Of a stretch of 8,341 nt of DNA, positions 1 through 6,059 are shown in pieces. This stretch comes from Thermoanaerobaculia bacterium. Its GTDB lineage: Bacteria > Acidobacteriota > Thermoanaerobaculia > Multivoradales > UBA5704. Positions within the stretch are counted from its first letter, which is position 1; each line of letters starts with the position of its first letter. The notes under the pieces were generated by a model. That model saw only the letters and a list, made by a program, of their open reading frames with translations. It was not told the origin of the DNA and did no database searches. The position numbers and the translations under genes are program-made. The stretch covers positions 1 through 8,341 of the forward strand of contig JAICSG010000140.1 in the NCBI GenBank assembly GCA_025937035.1, written 5' to 3'.

Positions 1-329
1 CCGGGGGGGGGGCGGGGGCCGCTCGGCCCCCAATTCCCGCGCCCGGCGCCGGGCGGGGCCCGCGCCGCCGGCGCCCCCGGCCGCAGGCCGAAGAAGCCGA
101 AGAACAGGTCGACGATCTCCCCTTGCAGCTTGTCGCCGACCTCGAAGGTCTGCCGCAGGTTCCTGCCGAGCTGGTCGACCATCGCGCCGGTGACGGAGTC
201 GAAGGCCTTGGCCGCGTCGGGCGCCCCCTGCGACGTCTGCCGGGGGCTCAGCAGATTGCCGACTTGGCGGGCCCCGAACAGCGACATGGCCCACGTAAAG
301 CTGAACAGGTTCTTGGTGAAGTCACGCAT
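1..329 (-). CDS. Small helical protein B, MRD-FSxxWAxSL family (3' end beyond window)
   Basis: Starts at ATG 329-327 behind a strong AAGGAGG four bases upstream, 22 bases after the stop of the preceding patatin. The 109 visible codons run off the left edge without a stop. Residues 1-30 begin MRDFTKNLFSFTWAMSLFG and form a hydrophobic/amphipathic helix; residues about 45-80 (VTGAMVDQLGRNLRQTF, then VDLFFGFFG) form a second helical region; from about residue 83 the chain becomes Ala/Gly/Pro-rich and contains NWGPSGPRPPP. It is clearly paralogous to the 133-aa protein at 7694-8095 of the same operon: same start, same FS-x-x-WA-x-SL-x-G pattern, same QLG-x-LR-x-x-F core and same kind of tail. No catalytic motif is visible. 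The family is not one I can name. The helix-plus-low-complexity build resembles granule-coating proteins such as phasins, but that is inference. The paralogue is 133 aa, so probably only a short tail is missing. Confidence 0.85.
   Translation of the reverse strand, partial: MRDFTKNLFSFTWAMSLFGARQVGNLLSPRQTSQGAPDAAKAFDSVTGAMVDQLGRNLRQTFEVGDKLQGEIVDLFFGFFGLRPGAPAARAPPGAGRGNWGPSGPRPPP
3..12. repeat. Ten-base G homopolymer at the window edge
   Basis: A run of ten G is followed by C and five more G. On the coding strand it falls in the Pro-rich tail of small helical protein B. Such runs are prone to length errors, so the reading frame beyond it should not be trusted. Confidence 0.7.
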
Positions 330-333
330 GGTG

Positions 334-340
334 CCTCCTT
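334..340 (-). promoter_or_regulatory. Shine-Dalgarno site of small helical protein B
   Basis: On the minus strand this reads AAGGAGG, four bases before ATG 329-327. It is among the strongest ribosome binding sites in the window, which suggests that this small protein is translated well even though it is a distal gene of the operon. Confidence 0.75.
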
Positions 341-351
341 GGCGTCTTTGA

Positions 352-1584
352 TCAGGAGATCACGCGGCGCGGATAGGGTCTCCGCACGGGAATCTCTTGC
401 TCCACGTCGGGAAAAACGTCTTTCGACTGCACGGGATCGTGATGGACCGCGTCCTGGAACCCCCGCTCGATCAGGTTGGCGATGCGGTCGCGGTCGAAGT
501 TCAGCAGGCTCACGTCCCCCACCAGCGGGTCGTTGGGGTGATACCGGCGGATCTCCAGCGGCCGGAAGGGGGGGCGGTCGGCCGGCGGCCGCACCTGAGC
601 GACGTCGAGCAGCAGCTCCTCCTGCCGCGGGTCGGGCCGCAGCTCGGTCCGTGCCCGCTCCAGAGCCGCCAGGCTGCGGTTGATGCGCGCGGCGTCCCCG
701 ATGTCGTCGTTGTACGCGGAGGCCCAGCCGATCTGGAACATCCGCTGCATGGTGTTGAAGGTCTGCGGCAGGCGGTCGAGCGGGATGTTGCTCACCTCCG
801 GATCGAGATAGACCACGTGCAGGATCTCGGCCCCGGCATGGATCGCCAGGCTGATCGGCGTGTTGAGCAGGACGCTGCCGTCCACGTAGGGCTGCGAGCC
901 GTACTCGGCGGGAGGGAAGATCCCCGGCACGGCGGCGGAGGCGCGCAGGGCGATGGGGCCGAAGGTATCGGTCATGTCGTGGTTCCAGAACACCCGCAGC
1001 TCACCGGTCGCCCAGTTGGTGGCGGCCACCTTCAGCCACCGCGACGAGCGCTGGATGGCCGGGTAGTCGATCAGGCGCAGGGTCTGTTCCAAGGGCTCCA
1101 GGGAGATGAAGATGCTGATGTCGACGAGGTCGATCAGGCGCCCCTCCAGGGAGCTGTTCCGATCCGAGGTGAGGAAGTAGACCGCCCGCTGCAGCCCCTG
1201 CCAGGCCAGGAAGCCGCTGTCGGCGAGGAACCGCTGGAAGAACGGCAGGGGGTTCGGCAGGTAGGAGGACGGGGAGAGCAGCTCCAGGGGGTTGCCCCGC
1301 AGCCGGTAGACGCCGTTGGTGCGCACGTTGCCGGCCAGCCGCTCCATCCAGAGCCGCTCCAGGTTGCCGACCGCGGCCGTGCCGTACTGGTCCCACTGCG
1401 AGACCAGGAAGGCGGCGTTGAGCGCGCCGATGGAGGTACCGGTGATGATGTCCGGCTCCAGGCGCCGGTAGTCCGTCACCGCGGACCTGCCGCTCATCAG
1501 CGCCTTGAGCACGCCGACCTCGTAGGCGCCGTTGGCGCCGCCGCCCGAGAGCACCACGGCGACCTTCTTGCCGTCGGGCGTCAT
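352..1584 (-). CDS. Patatin-like lipid acyl hydrolase 1 (410 aa)
   Basis: Patatin-family serine hydrolase, expected to cleave acyl esters of phospholipids or other lipids with a Ser-Asp dyad. All signatures are present: the Gly-rich oxyanion loop SGGGANGAYEVG (13-24), the nucleophile elbow GTSIG with Ser51, and the dyad Asp235 in YVDGSVLLNTP. RSSRWLKVAATNW (179-191) and VPGIFPP (219-225) are typical of the core. No signal peptide or membrane segment is seen, so it is probably cytoplasmic or peripheral. The ATG at 1584 is chosen because the oxyanion strand follows within ten residues, an AGGAGG lies five bases upstream, and the ATG overlaps the TGA of the preceding patatin as ATGA; the frame stays open far upstream but that part is a shadow of the neighbour. 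The tail after residue about 383 (SKDVFPDVEQEIPVRRPYP) is not shared with patatin 2. Substrate cannot be read from the sequence. Confidence 0.95.
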   Translation of the reverse strand: MTPDGKKVAVVLSGGGANGAYEVGVLKALMSGRSAVTDYRRLEPDIITGTSIGALNAAFLVSQWDQYGTAAVGNLERLWMERLAGNVRTNGVYRLRGNPLELLSPSSYLPNPLPFFQRFLADSGFLAWQGLQRAVYFLTSDRNSSLEGRLIDLVDISIFISLEPLEQTLRLIDYPAIQRSSRWLKVAATNWATGELRVFWNHDMTDTFGPIALRASAAVPGIFPPAEYGSQPYVDGSVLLNTPISLAIHAGAEILHVVYLDPEVSNIPLDRLPQTFNTMQRMFQIGWASAYNDDIGDAARINRSLAALERARTELRPDPRQEELLLDVAQVRPPADRPPFRPLEIRRYHPNDPLVGDVSLLNFDRDRIANLIERGFQDAVHHDPVQSKDVFPDVEQEIPVRRPYPRRVIS

Positions 1585-2795
1585 GCCACCCTCCTGCGCG
1601 CCGCCCCGGCGGGTTGGCCCCAGAGGCCGCACCCCGCGGCCTCGCAGTCGTGCTGGACGGCGTCCTGGTATCCCATCTCGATCACCGACGCCAGCCGATC
1701 GCGCCGGAAGTCGAGGATCCCCTCCCCTTCCCCGAGAGCGTTCCGGGGCCGGTAGACGTGGACGTTGACCTTGCGGTACCCCCCGCCCGCGGCGAAGCGC
1801 TCGTAGATCCGCTGGCCGACCTGCAGGAAGCTCCGGGCCTCCTCCCGCGAGGCGCCGCCCGCCGGCTCGCGCTCGAGCAGCTCCAGGGTGCGGGTGATGC
1901 CGGACGCGATGAGGACGTCCTTGCGCACGTTGGAGGCCCAGATGATGGCGAACATCCGGTAGAAGGTGTCGAGGGTGCTCTCCAGGGGCGTGAGGGCGAT
2001 CTCGTCGACTCTGGGATCGACGAAGACCACGTGGATGGTGTCCGCGCCGCCGTCGATCGCCGGCTTCAGCGGCGTGTTGAGCAGCACGCCGCCGTCGACG
2101 TAGGGGATGCCGTCGATCGGCACCGGCGGGAAGATCCCGGGCAGGGCGGCGGAGGCGAGGATGGCGCGGGGGCCCACGGCGCCGGCGATCTCCTGCCGCG
2201 AGAACAGCCGCACGACCCCCTGCTTCCAGTTGGAGGCGGCGAGGACCAGCCGCTTGGAGGAGCGGCTCAGCAGGGTGGGATCGATCGTCTGAGCGACCAG
2301 ATCCTCGAACGGGGACGGCGAGACGAAGGCGTCGAGGTCGACCAGGGACAGCAGGCGCGACTTGATGGGAGCGTCGGAGGCCAGGAATTGCGCCCCCTTG
2401 ACCATCCCGAAGGCGGTCAGCACCGCGACGTCCTGGCCGAGCTCGACGAGGGAGCGCACGGGCCGCGCGAGGCACCCCGGATCGAGAGCCTGGAACGGCG
2501 CGCCGCGCAGCCGGTAGACGCCGTTGCCGCAGCTCCAGACCGTATTGGCGATGCGATCGAGCCAGACCGTCTCCAGCTCGGTGGCGACGTCGGCCGCGGG
2601 CCTGCCCGGGCGCGAGCACAGGAAGGTGGCGTTGTACGCCCCCACCGAGGTGCCGGTATAGATGCCGGGGTCGATGGGCCGGTAGCCGGTGGCGGGCGAC
2701 GCCCCCTGGAGCAGGGCCTTGAGCACGCCCACCTCGTAGGCGCCGTCGGCGCCGCCACCCGAGAGCACCACGCCGGTGTGCCCGCCCGCCGTCAC
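1581..2795 (-). CDS. Patatin-like lipid acyl hydrolase 2 (404 aa)
   Basis: Second patatin-family hydrolase, directly upstream of and paralogous to patatin 1. The oxyanion loop is SGGGADGAYEVG (12-23), the nucleophile Ser50 lies in GTSVG (48-52), and the dyad Asp234 in YVDGGVLLNTP, so it should be active. The two proteins match along nearly the whole length, including NGVYRLRG, LVDL/I near 152, RSS..L..AA.NW, PGIFPP and a closing GYQDAVQHD. Its own C-terminal tail (CEAAGCGLWGQPAG) is short and Gly-rich. The start is taken as GTG 2795-2793: it overlaps the TGA of the upstream gene as GTGA, has GGAGG five bases upstream, and puts the oxyanion strand at residue 8, as in patatin 1. No good ATG lies near. 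Upstream in-frame codons belong to a shadow of the 415-aa gene. No signal peptide or membrane helix. Confidence 0.93.
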   Translation of the reverse strand: MTAGGHTGVVLSGGGADGAYEVGVLKALLQGASPATGYRPIDPGIYTGTSVGAYNATFLCSRPGRPAADVATELETVWLDRIANTVWSCGNGVYRLRGAPFQALDPGCLARPVRSLVELGQDVAVLTAFGMVKGAQFLASDAPIKSRLLSLVDLDAFVSPSPFEDLVAQTIDPTLLSRSSKRLVLAASNWKQGVVRLFSRQEIAGAVGPRAILASAALPGIFPPVPIDGIPYVDGGVLLNTPLKPAIDGGADTIHVVFVDPRVDEIALTPLESTLDTFYRMFAIIWASNVRKDVLIASGITRTLELLEREPAGGASREEARSFLQVGQRIYERFAAGGGYRKVNVHVYRPRNALGEGEGILDFRRDRLASVIEMGYQDAVQHDCEAAGCGLWGQPAGAARRRVA

Positions 2796-4039
2796 GAGCT
2801 CCTCCCCGTCTTGACCCACAGCGGGATGGTGGCCGGGTTCTGCCAGTCCGGAATCTGCCGCCAGGTCAGCAGCGAGCCGGTGATCATCGTGTAGTACTGG
2901 TTGAAATGGAAGACCAGGAAGAACTTCTCCAGTTGGTCCTTGGAGATGCAGAGCTGGCGGCTGGCCTGCCCCAGGGTGAAGAGGTTGAGCAGATCGATGC
3001 CGGTGAACACCGGGTCGAAGCCGCCGGGCCGCCAGGGCAGCGAATCGAAGGCGGCGTGCAGCGGCTCCAGGAAGCGGCTCCGCCCGCAGGTCAGGAGCTC
3101 GGCCGCCTTGAACCCCCAGTCGATGGGATCGAGCGAGATGTCGAGGATGCGGGTCGGGCGGTTGACCACGAACGGCATGCGTACCCGGATGACGCCGTCG
3201 TCGGCGACGGTGAAAGAGAAGAGCTGGAAGCCGGCCTCGAACTGGCCTGGCCCGTAGGCCAGCACGCTGTCGTCGTGGCGGGGCCGCAGCATGGCGTAGC
3301 CGAGCTGGTACCGGCCGCGCAGGCCGGGCGCGGGATCGGTCTCGTCGACCACGAAGGCGTCGCTCAGGATGATGTACTGCGACTGCGACAGCGGCAGGCC
3401 GAAGCGCGGCAGGTCGGGATCGAGCGGAAAGGAGAGGACGAAGTTGAAGATGTCGACGTTCGCCACCACCCACTCGTACTTGGTGGCCATCTCCCGCTGG
3501 TCGACGATGGCGTAGCTCTCGGCCTCGGAGAAGCGGCCGATCTCGCCGCTGCCGCGCAGCTTGTAGTAGAGCTGCTGGTAGCCGAACCCCTCGCGGGTCA
3601 CGAAGCCGCGGGGGCACCAGCTCAGCAGGTCGAGCGGGTACGGAGGGGTGGGCGAGCCGTCGGCGGCCACCGTCTGCGGCAGGCGGAAGGAGCTGACCCG
3701 CATGAAGTAGCGCAGCACGAACTCCCGGGCCTCGGCGGTCCACTTGGCCGTCTCCCGCCCCTTGCACTGGTCGTAGAAGAACCAGGGGATGTCGCCCATC
3801 ACCGGCATCGGCCCCGAGGGGAAGGGGACGGTGGCGAAGAAGCTGTAGCTCTCGTCCGGCCGGTTGAAGACCTGGGTGAGCTCGAAACGGTCGGTGATGG
3901 CGCCGGTGGCGTCGGCCCAGCGCCACCAGTCCCGGATGGCGATCCCCTGGGCCAGGCAGCGGTCGACCTCGGAGAGAAGGTTGATCTCCTCCCAGGTGAA
4001 GCTGGAGCTCGCGTTGAGCGGGGTGGGGGCGAGGGTCAT
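2792..4039 (-). CDS. Conserved-looking hypothetical protein, aromatic-rich (415 aa)
   Basis: I do not recognise the family. The protein is soluble in appearance: no signal peptide, no membrane segment, no nucleotide-binding or hydrolase motif that I can see. It is unusually rich in Trp, Phe and Tyr, in clusters such as IRDWWRWAD (near residue 34), DIPWFFYDQC (near 84), GFGYQQLYYKLRG (near 150) and FFLVFHFNQYYTM (near 375). The middle (about 190-310) alternates hydrophobic and polar residues as a beta-rich domain would; the C-terminus looks helical and carries LLNLFTLGQASRQLCISK. ATG 4039-4037 overlaps the stop of the 422-aa gene as ATGA, with GGGGAG five bases upstream. The stop overlaps the GTG of patatin 2. 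Position between a predicted barrel protein and two patatins suggests it helps in lipid binding or hydrolysis, which is only contextual inference. Codon use matches its neighbours. Confidence 0.85.
   Translation of the reverse strand: MTLAPTPLNASSSFTWEEINLLSEVDRCLAQGIAIRDWWRWADATGAITDRFELTQVFNRPDESYSFFATVPFPSGPMPVMGDIPWFFYDQCKGRETAKWTAEAREFVLRYFMRVSSFRLPQTVAADGSPTPPYPLDLLSWCPRGFVTREGFGYQQLYYKLRGSGEIGRFSEAESYAIVDQREMATKYEWVVANVDIFNFVLSFPLDPDLPRFGLPLSQSQYIILSDAFVVDETDPAPGLRGRYQLGYAMLRPRHDDSVLAYGPGQFEAGFQLFSFTVADDGVIRVRMPFVVNRPTRILDISLDPIDWGFKAAELLTCGRSRFLEPLHAAFDSLPWRPGGFDPVFTGIDLLNLFTLGQASRQLCISKDQLEKFFLVFHFNQYYTMITGSLLTWRQIPDWQNPATIPLWVKTGRSS
2793..2807 (-). promoter_or_regulatory. GTG start and ribosome binding site of patatin 2
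   Basis: On the minus strand GGGGAGGAG (2807-2799) is followed by GTG at 2795-2793, which forms a 4-base GTGA overlap with the stop codon of the 415-aa gene. This decides the start of patatin 2 and implies translational coupling. Confidence 0.75.
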
Positions 4040-5304
4040 GCCGCTCCCCCACCAGCCAGGGCGCGATAGCGGCCGTCCGGATCGTCGAGCCGCAGGACGT
4101 ACAGGTTGGAGAGCGTCCGCGGCTGCACGCTGATGACCGAGTTCATGGTCATGATCCCGCGCGCTCCCGCGAATTCGCCCGTGCCGCCCAGGATGGGGCC
4201 GAAGCCGCCGAACCGGAACACCGGCAGCAGCCTGCCGGAGAGCGAGGTGCGGAAGGAGCGCCCCTCGGTCATGTCGCTCGGCAGCGTGCCGAGACCGTTG
4301 CCGGCCTGGTCGTGAAAGGTGAAGACCCCCTGGCGGGTCTGGATCGGCGTGACGGGGCAGAGCGTCAGCGGATCGAAGGAGAGCCGCGCGCTCACCGTGC
4401 CCACCAGGCCTCTCCGGGTGGCGCGGCTCCGGATCTGCCCGCCGACGACCGCGAAGTCGAGCCCGGCCGCCCGCAGCATCTCGTAGACCCAGGAGCCCAG
4501 GAACCCCTCGGTCAGCGAGACCCGCAGGGTGACCGGATGCTCGGGGTCGACCTGCCCGAGAAAGGCCAGGTAGGTCACTCCGGGCTCGCCGGGAGCGGCG
4601 GCGAGCGGGGGGAACACGGGCGTGGTGGTGATCAGCCCTTCCGCGGGGTCCATGATCCGGCTCATCGCCATCAGCGAGAGCGCCCCGTCCGGACCGGCGG
4701 AGCCGCTCGCCACGACGGTGCCGGCCAGCCCCGCGAGCTGTCCGAACCCCTCGAGGACGTCGAGCACGAAGGCGAGGCCCACGCCCGGGCCGGCCGTGCC
4801 CACGCCCGGGAGCGTGCGGCCGGTGCCGTAGGCCCGGTAGCCGCTGGCGCCGTCAGGAAAACGCAGCACCCAGTCGAAGACCTCGACGCGCTGAGAGACG
4901 TCCGGCCGCAGAGGCAGCGGCGGCAGGTCGGCGGGGAGGCCCGGCGTGCCCACGGAGCCCTCCGGGACGCTCCGCCAGCGGAACCGGACGCGGGCGGCCG
5001 GCCCGCCGGCCCGGTTGACCCCCAGGAGCCGGCCGCCGGCGACGGCCTCCACCGTCGCGATCTCGAAACGTCTCGCCTCGTGCGCCACCTCGAAGACGCC
5101 CGCCACCGGGCGGCTCGCCGCGGCGATCAGCACGGGAAAGTACGCCGCCCTCTCCAGCAGCTCGGTCACCGGCCCGATGTTGTAGGTGGTGACGGCACGC
5201 AGGATCTCCGACACGCCGGGCAGGGAAGCGAAGGCGTGCAACAGCCCCGGCGGCTCGTTCGAGACGGCCGGATCGGAGCGGTTCGTGAAGCCCGGCGCTG
5301 TCAT
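4036..5304 (-). CDS. Predicted beta-barrel protein with an allene oxide cyclase/dirigent-like C-terminal motif (422 aa)
   Basis: No catalytic signature is certain. The C-terminus contains GPILGGTGEFAGARGIMTM (369-387), the Gly-rich hairpin typical of the allene oxide cyclase/dirigent barrel fold, preceded by QGVFTFHDQAGNGLGTL and GRSFRTSLSG as in barrel strands. An earlier stretch, VFDWVLRFPDGASGYRAYG (142-160) followed by LAGLAGTVVASGSAG (190-204), looks like a second, weaker barrel, so the chain may hold two related domains. Residues 1-70 are helical and hydrophobic (LLERAAYFPVLIAAASRP) without being a clear signal peptide. ATG 5304-5302 is chosen for the nearby GGAGA and because it follows the preceding stop by 29 bases; the open frame further upstream overlaps the neighbouring gene. 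The stop overlaps the ATG of the 415-aa gene. Known barrels of this type bind lipid-derived or phenolic ligands; a ligand-binding or cyclase role here is inference. Confidence 0.82.
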   Translation of the reverse strand: MTAPGFTNRSDPAVSNEPPGLLHAFASLPGVSEILRAVTTYNIGPVTELLERAAYFPVLIAAASRPVAGVFEVAHEARRFEIATVEAVAGGRLLGVNRAGGPAARVRFRWRSVPEGSVGTPGLPADLPPLPLRPDVSQRVEVFDWVLRFPDGASGYRAYGTGRTLPGVGTAGPGVGLAFVLDVLEGFGQLAGLAGTVVASGSAGPDGALSLMAMSRIMDPAEGLITTTPVFPPLAAAPGEPGVTYLAFLGQVDPEHPVTLRVSLTEGFLGSWVYEMLRAAGLDFAVVGGQIRSRATRRGLVGTVSARLSFDPLTLCPVTPIQTRQGVFTFHDQAGNGLGTLPSDMTEGRSFRTSLSGRLLPVFRFGGFGPILGGTGEFAGARGIMTMNSVISVQPRTLSNLYVLRLDDPDGRYRALAGGGAA

Positions 5305-5333
5305 CGCGTCTCCGGCGGATCCGCGGCGCGGGA

Positions 5334-5738
5334 TCAGCGCGTCTTCGCCGGCAGATCGCCGTCGTCGCCGTCGTGGATGCAATGGTCGTTGCCATGGCAT
5401 CCACACAGCTTCCGCTCCAGGGTGGCGTTGATGCGGTCGAGGGCGTCCGCCTGCTTCTTCTGGTAGTTCACCTCGGGCATCGTCAGGCGGCACTGGACGC
5501 TGTAGCAGACCCGGAGGTACTGCTTGTCCTGATGCCGGACACGGTCGGGGTGCTTCTGGATGAACAGGGCGATCACCCAGGCCGTGAAGTCCGTGTCGTT
5601 CATGTCGTCCGAGGTGGCGATGGTCCGTGTGCCCTGCAGGATCCGCTCGTCGTCGTTCTGGATGTCCGGGTTGACCGTGACGATGCTGTACTCGACGATC
5701 TTGAGGTCCTTGCCGCTGAGGTCCGTGTCACATGACAT
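5334..5738 (-). CDS. Alternative short product: Cys/His-tailed domain alone (134 aa), nested in the 241-aa frame
   Basis: Same frame as the longer reading but begun at ATG 5738-5736, which has AAGAGGAG six bases upstream, better than the site of the GTG start. The product starts MSCDTDLSGKDLKIVEYS, exactly where the ordered domain starts, which argues that this is a genuine start. The domain has mixed hydrophobic strands, an acidic stretch TSDDMNDTDF (42-51), a helix near 92-110 (NYQKKQADALDRINATL), and a tail with Cys112, Cys114, His115, His119, Cys120 and His122 followed by an Asp-rich end. The Cys/His cluster could bind zinc or another metal. Cys78 and Cys83 may add to it. The gene ends 29 bases before the 422-aa gene. 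Family not recognised. Whether the cell uses this start, the GTG start or both cannot be settled from sequence. Confidence 0.55.
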   Translation of the reverse strand: MSCDTDLSGKDLKIVEYSIVTVNPDIQNDDERILQGTRTIATSDDMNDTDFTAWVIALFIQKHPDRVRHQDKQYLRVCYSVQCRLTMPEVNYQKKQADALDRINATLERKLCGCHGNDHCIHDGDDGDLPAKTR

Positions 5739-6059
5739 ATCTCTCTCCTCTTGGTTCTTGGGTTCGGCAGCGTCCACAACCGCGCCGGCAGCATCCGCGG
5801 TCACGGCGTTCGTGGCCGGTACAGATTGGGGGGGTGAGAAGGCAACGGCCGGAGGGGGGGCGGGCCAGGGAGGCGCCACCGGTCCTCCCCATCCCTGTCC
5901 GGAGCCGGAAACGTTGACGTCGAGGCGTTGCGCTCCCTGGGCGGTGCGCGCCAGCAGCCCGACGCCCATCCCGAAAAGACGCAGGGGGAGCAGCATCATC
6001 TCGGCGGTGAGCTGGAGCAGCCCGCTCCGCCGCGGGGCGCGGTCCCAGCCGCCGCTCAC
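5334..6059 (-). CDS. Two-part protein: amphipathic helix and Pro-rich linker fused to a Cys/His-tailed domain (241 aa)
   Basis: The frame is open from GTG 6059-6057, which overlaps the stop of the pseudokinase as GTGA and has GGGAGG five bases upstream. Residues 14-46 (LLQLTAEMMLLPLRLFGMGV and on to AQRL) form a hydrophobic, amphipathic helix suited to membrane or granule surface binding. Residues 51-82 are Gly, Pro and Trp rich (GSGQGWGGPVAPPWPAPPP). Residues 83-107 are a low-complexity linker. From Met108 a compact domain begins (KIVEYSIVTVNPDIQ, then DDMNDTDFTAWVIALF), ending in a Cys/His cluster CGCHGNDHCIHDGDD. The helix part has the strong G/C third-position bias of real genes, while codons of the linker are less biased (GTA, TCT, AGA). 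An internal ATG with a very strong ribosome site exists at 5738, so the two halves may also be made as separate products. I do not recognise either half as a named family. Confidence 0.6.
   Translation of the reverse strand: MSGGWDRAPRRSGLLQLTAEMMLLPLRLFGMGVGLLARTAQGAQRLDVNVSGSGQGWGGPVAPPWPAPPPAVAFSPPQSVPATNAVTADAAGAVVDAAEPKNQEERDMSCDTDLSGKDLKIVEYSIVTVNPDIQNDDERILQGTRTIATSDDMNDTDFTAWVIALFIQKHPDRVRHQDKQYLRVCYSVQCRLTMPEVNYQKKQADALDRINATLERKLCGCHGNDHCIHDGDDGDLPAKTR
5736..5752 (-). promoter_or_regulatory. Strong internal ribosome binding site and ATG
   Basis: On the minus strand AAGAGGAG (5752-5745) lies six bases before ATG 5738-5736, within the open frame that starts at GTG 6059. It sits at the boundary between low-complexity linker and ordered domain. 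A second ATG at 5733-5731 is in another frame and meets TGA at once, so it is not used. Confidence 0.65.

Noticed and set aside
397..1755. Long plus-strand open frame opposite patatin 1
   Set aside because: Shadow of the minus-strand gene in high-GC DNA: the product is low-complexity Val/Gly/Arg/Asp, has no motif, and lies opposite a clear patatin. The plus-strand frames at 1614-2894, 2906-4069 and 4312-5466 fail for the same reason.
1585..2619. Upstream extension of patatin 1 frame to an ATG at 2619
   Set aside because: The extension lies wholly within patatin 2 in another frame and is Arg/Pro-rich without a motif; the ATG at 1584 has its own ribosome site and gives the normal patatin N-terminus.
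2796..4052. Upstream extension of patatin 2 frame to an ATG at 4052
   Set aside because: It overlaps the 415-aa gene along its full length and is compositionally a shadow; the GTG at 2795 is supported by GGAGG and by alignment with patatin 1.
5305..5333. Possible terminator or operator in the 29-base gap, with palindrome GCGGATCCGC
   Set aside because: The palindrome has no loop and no T-run follows it; it is short enough to arise by chance in GC-rich DNA and lies between cotranscribed genes.
5739..5830. Possible internal promoter in the less GC-rich stretch before the internal ATG
   Set aside because: No convincing -35/-10 pair could be seen on the minus strand; the lower GC is explained by the ribosome site and the linker codons.
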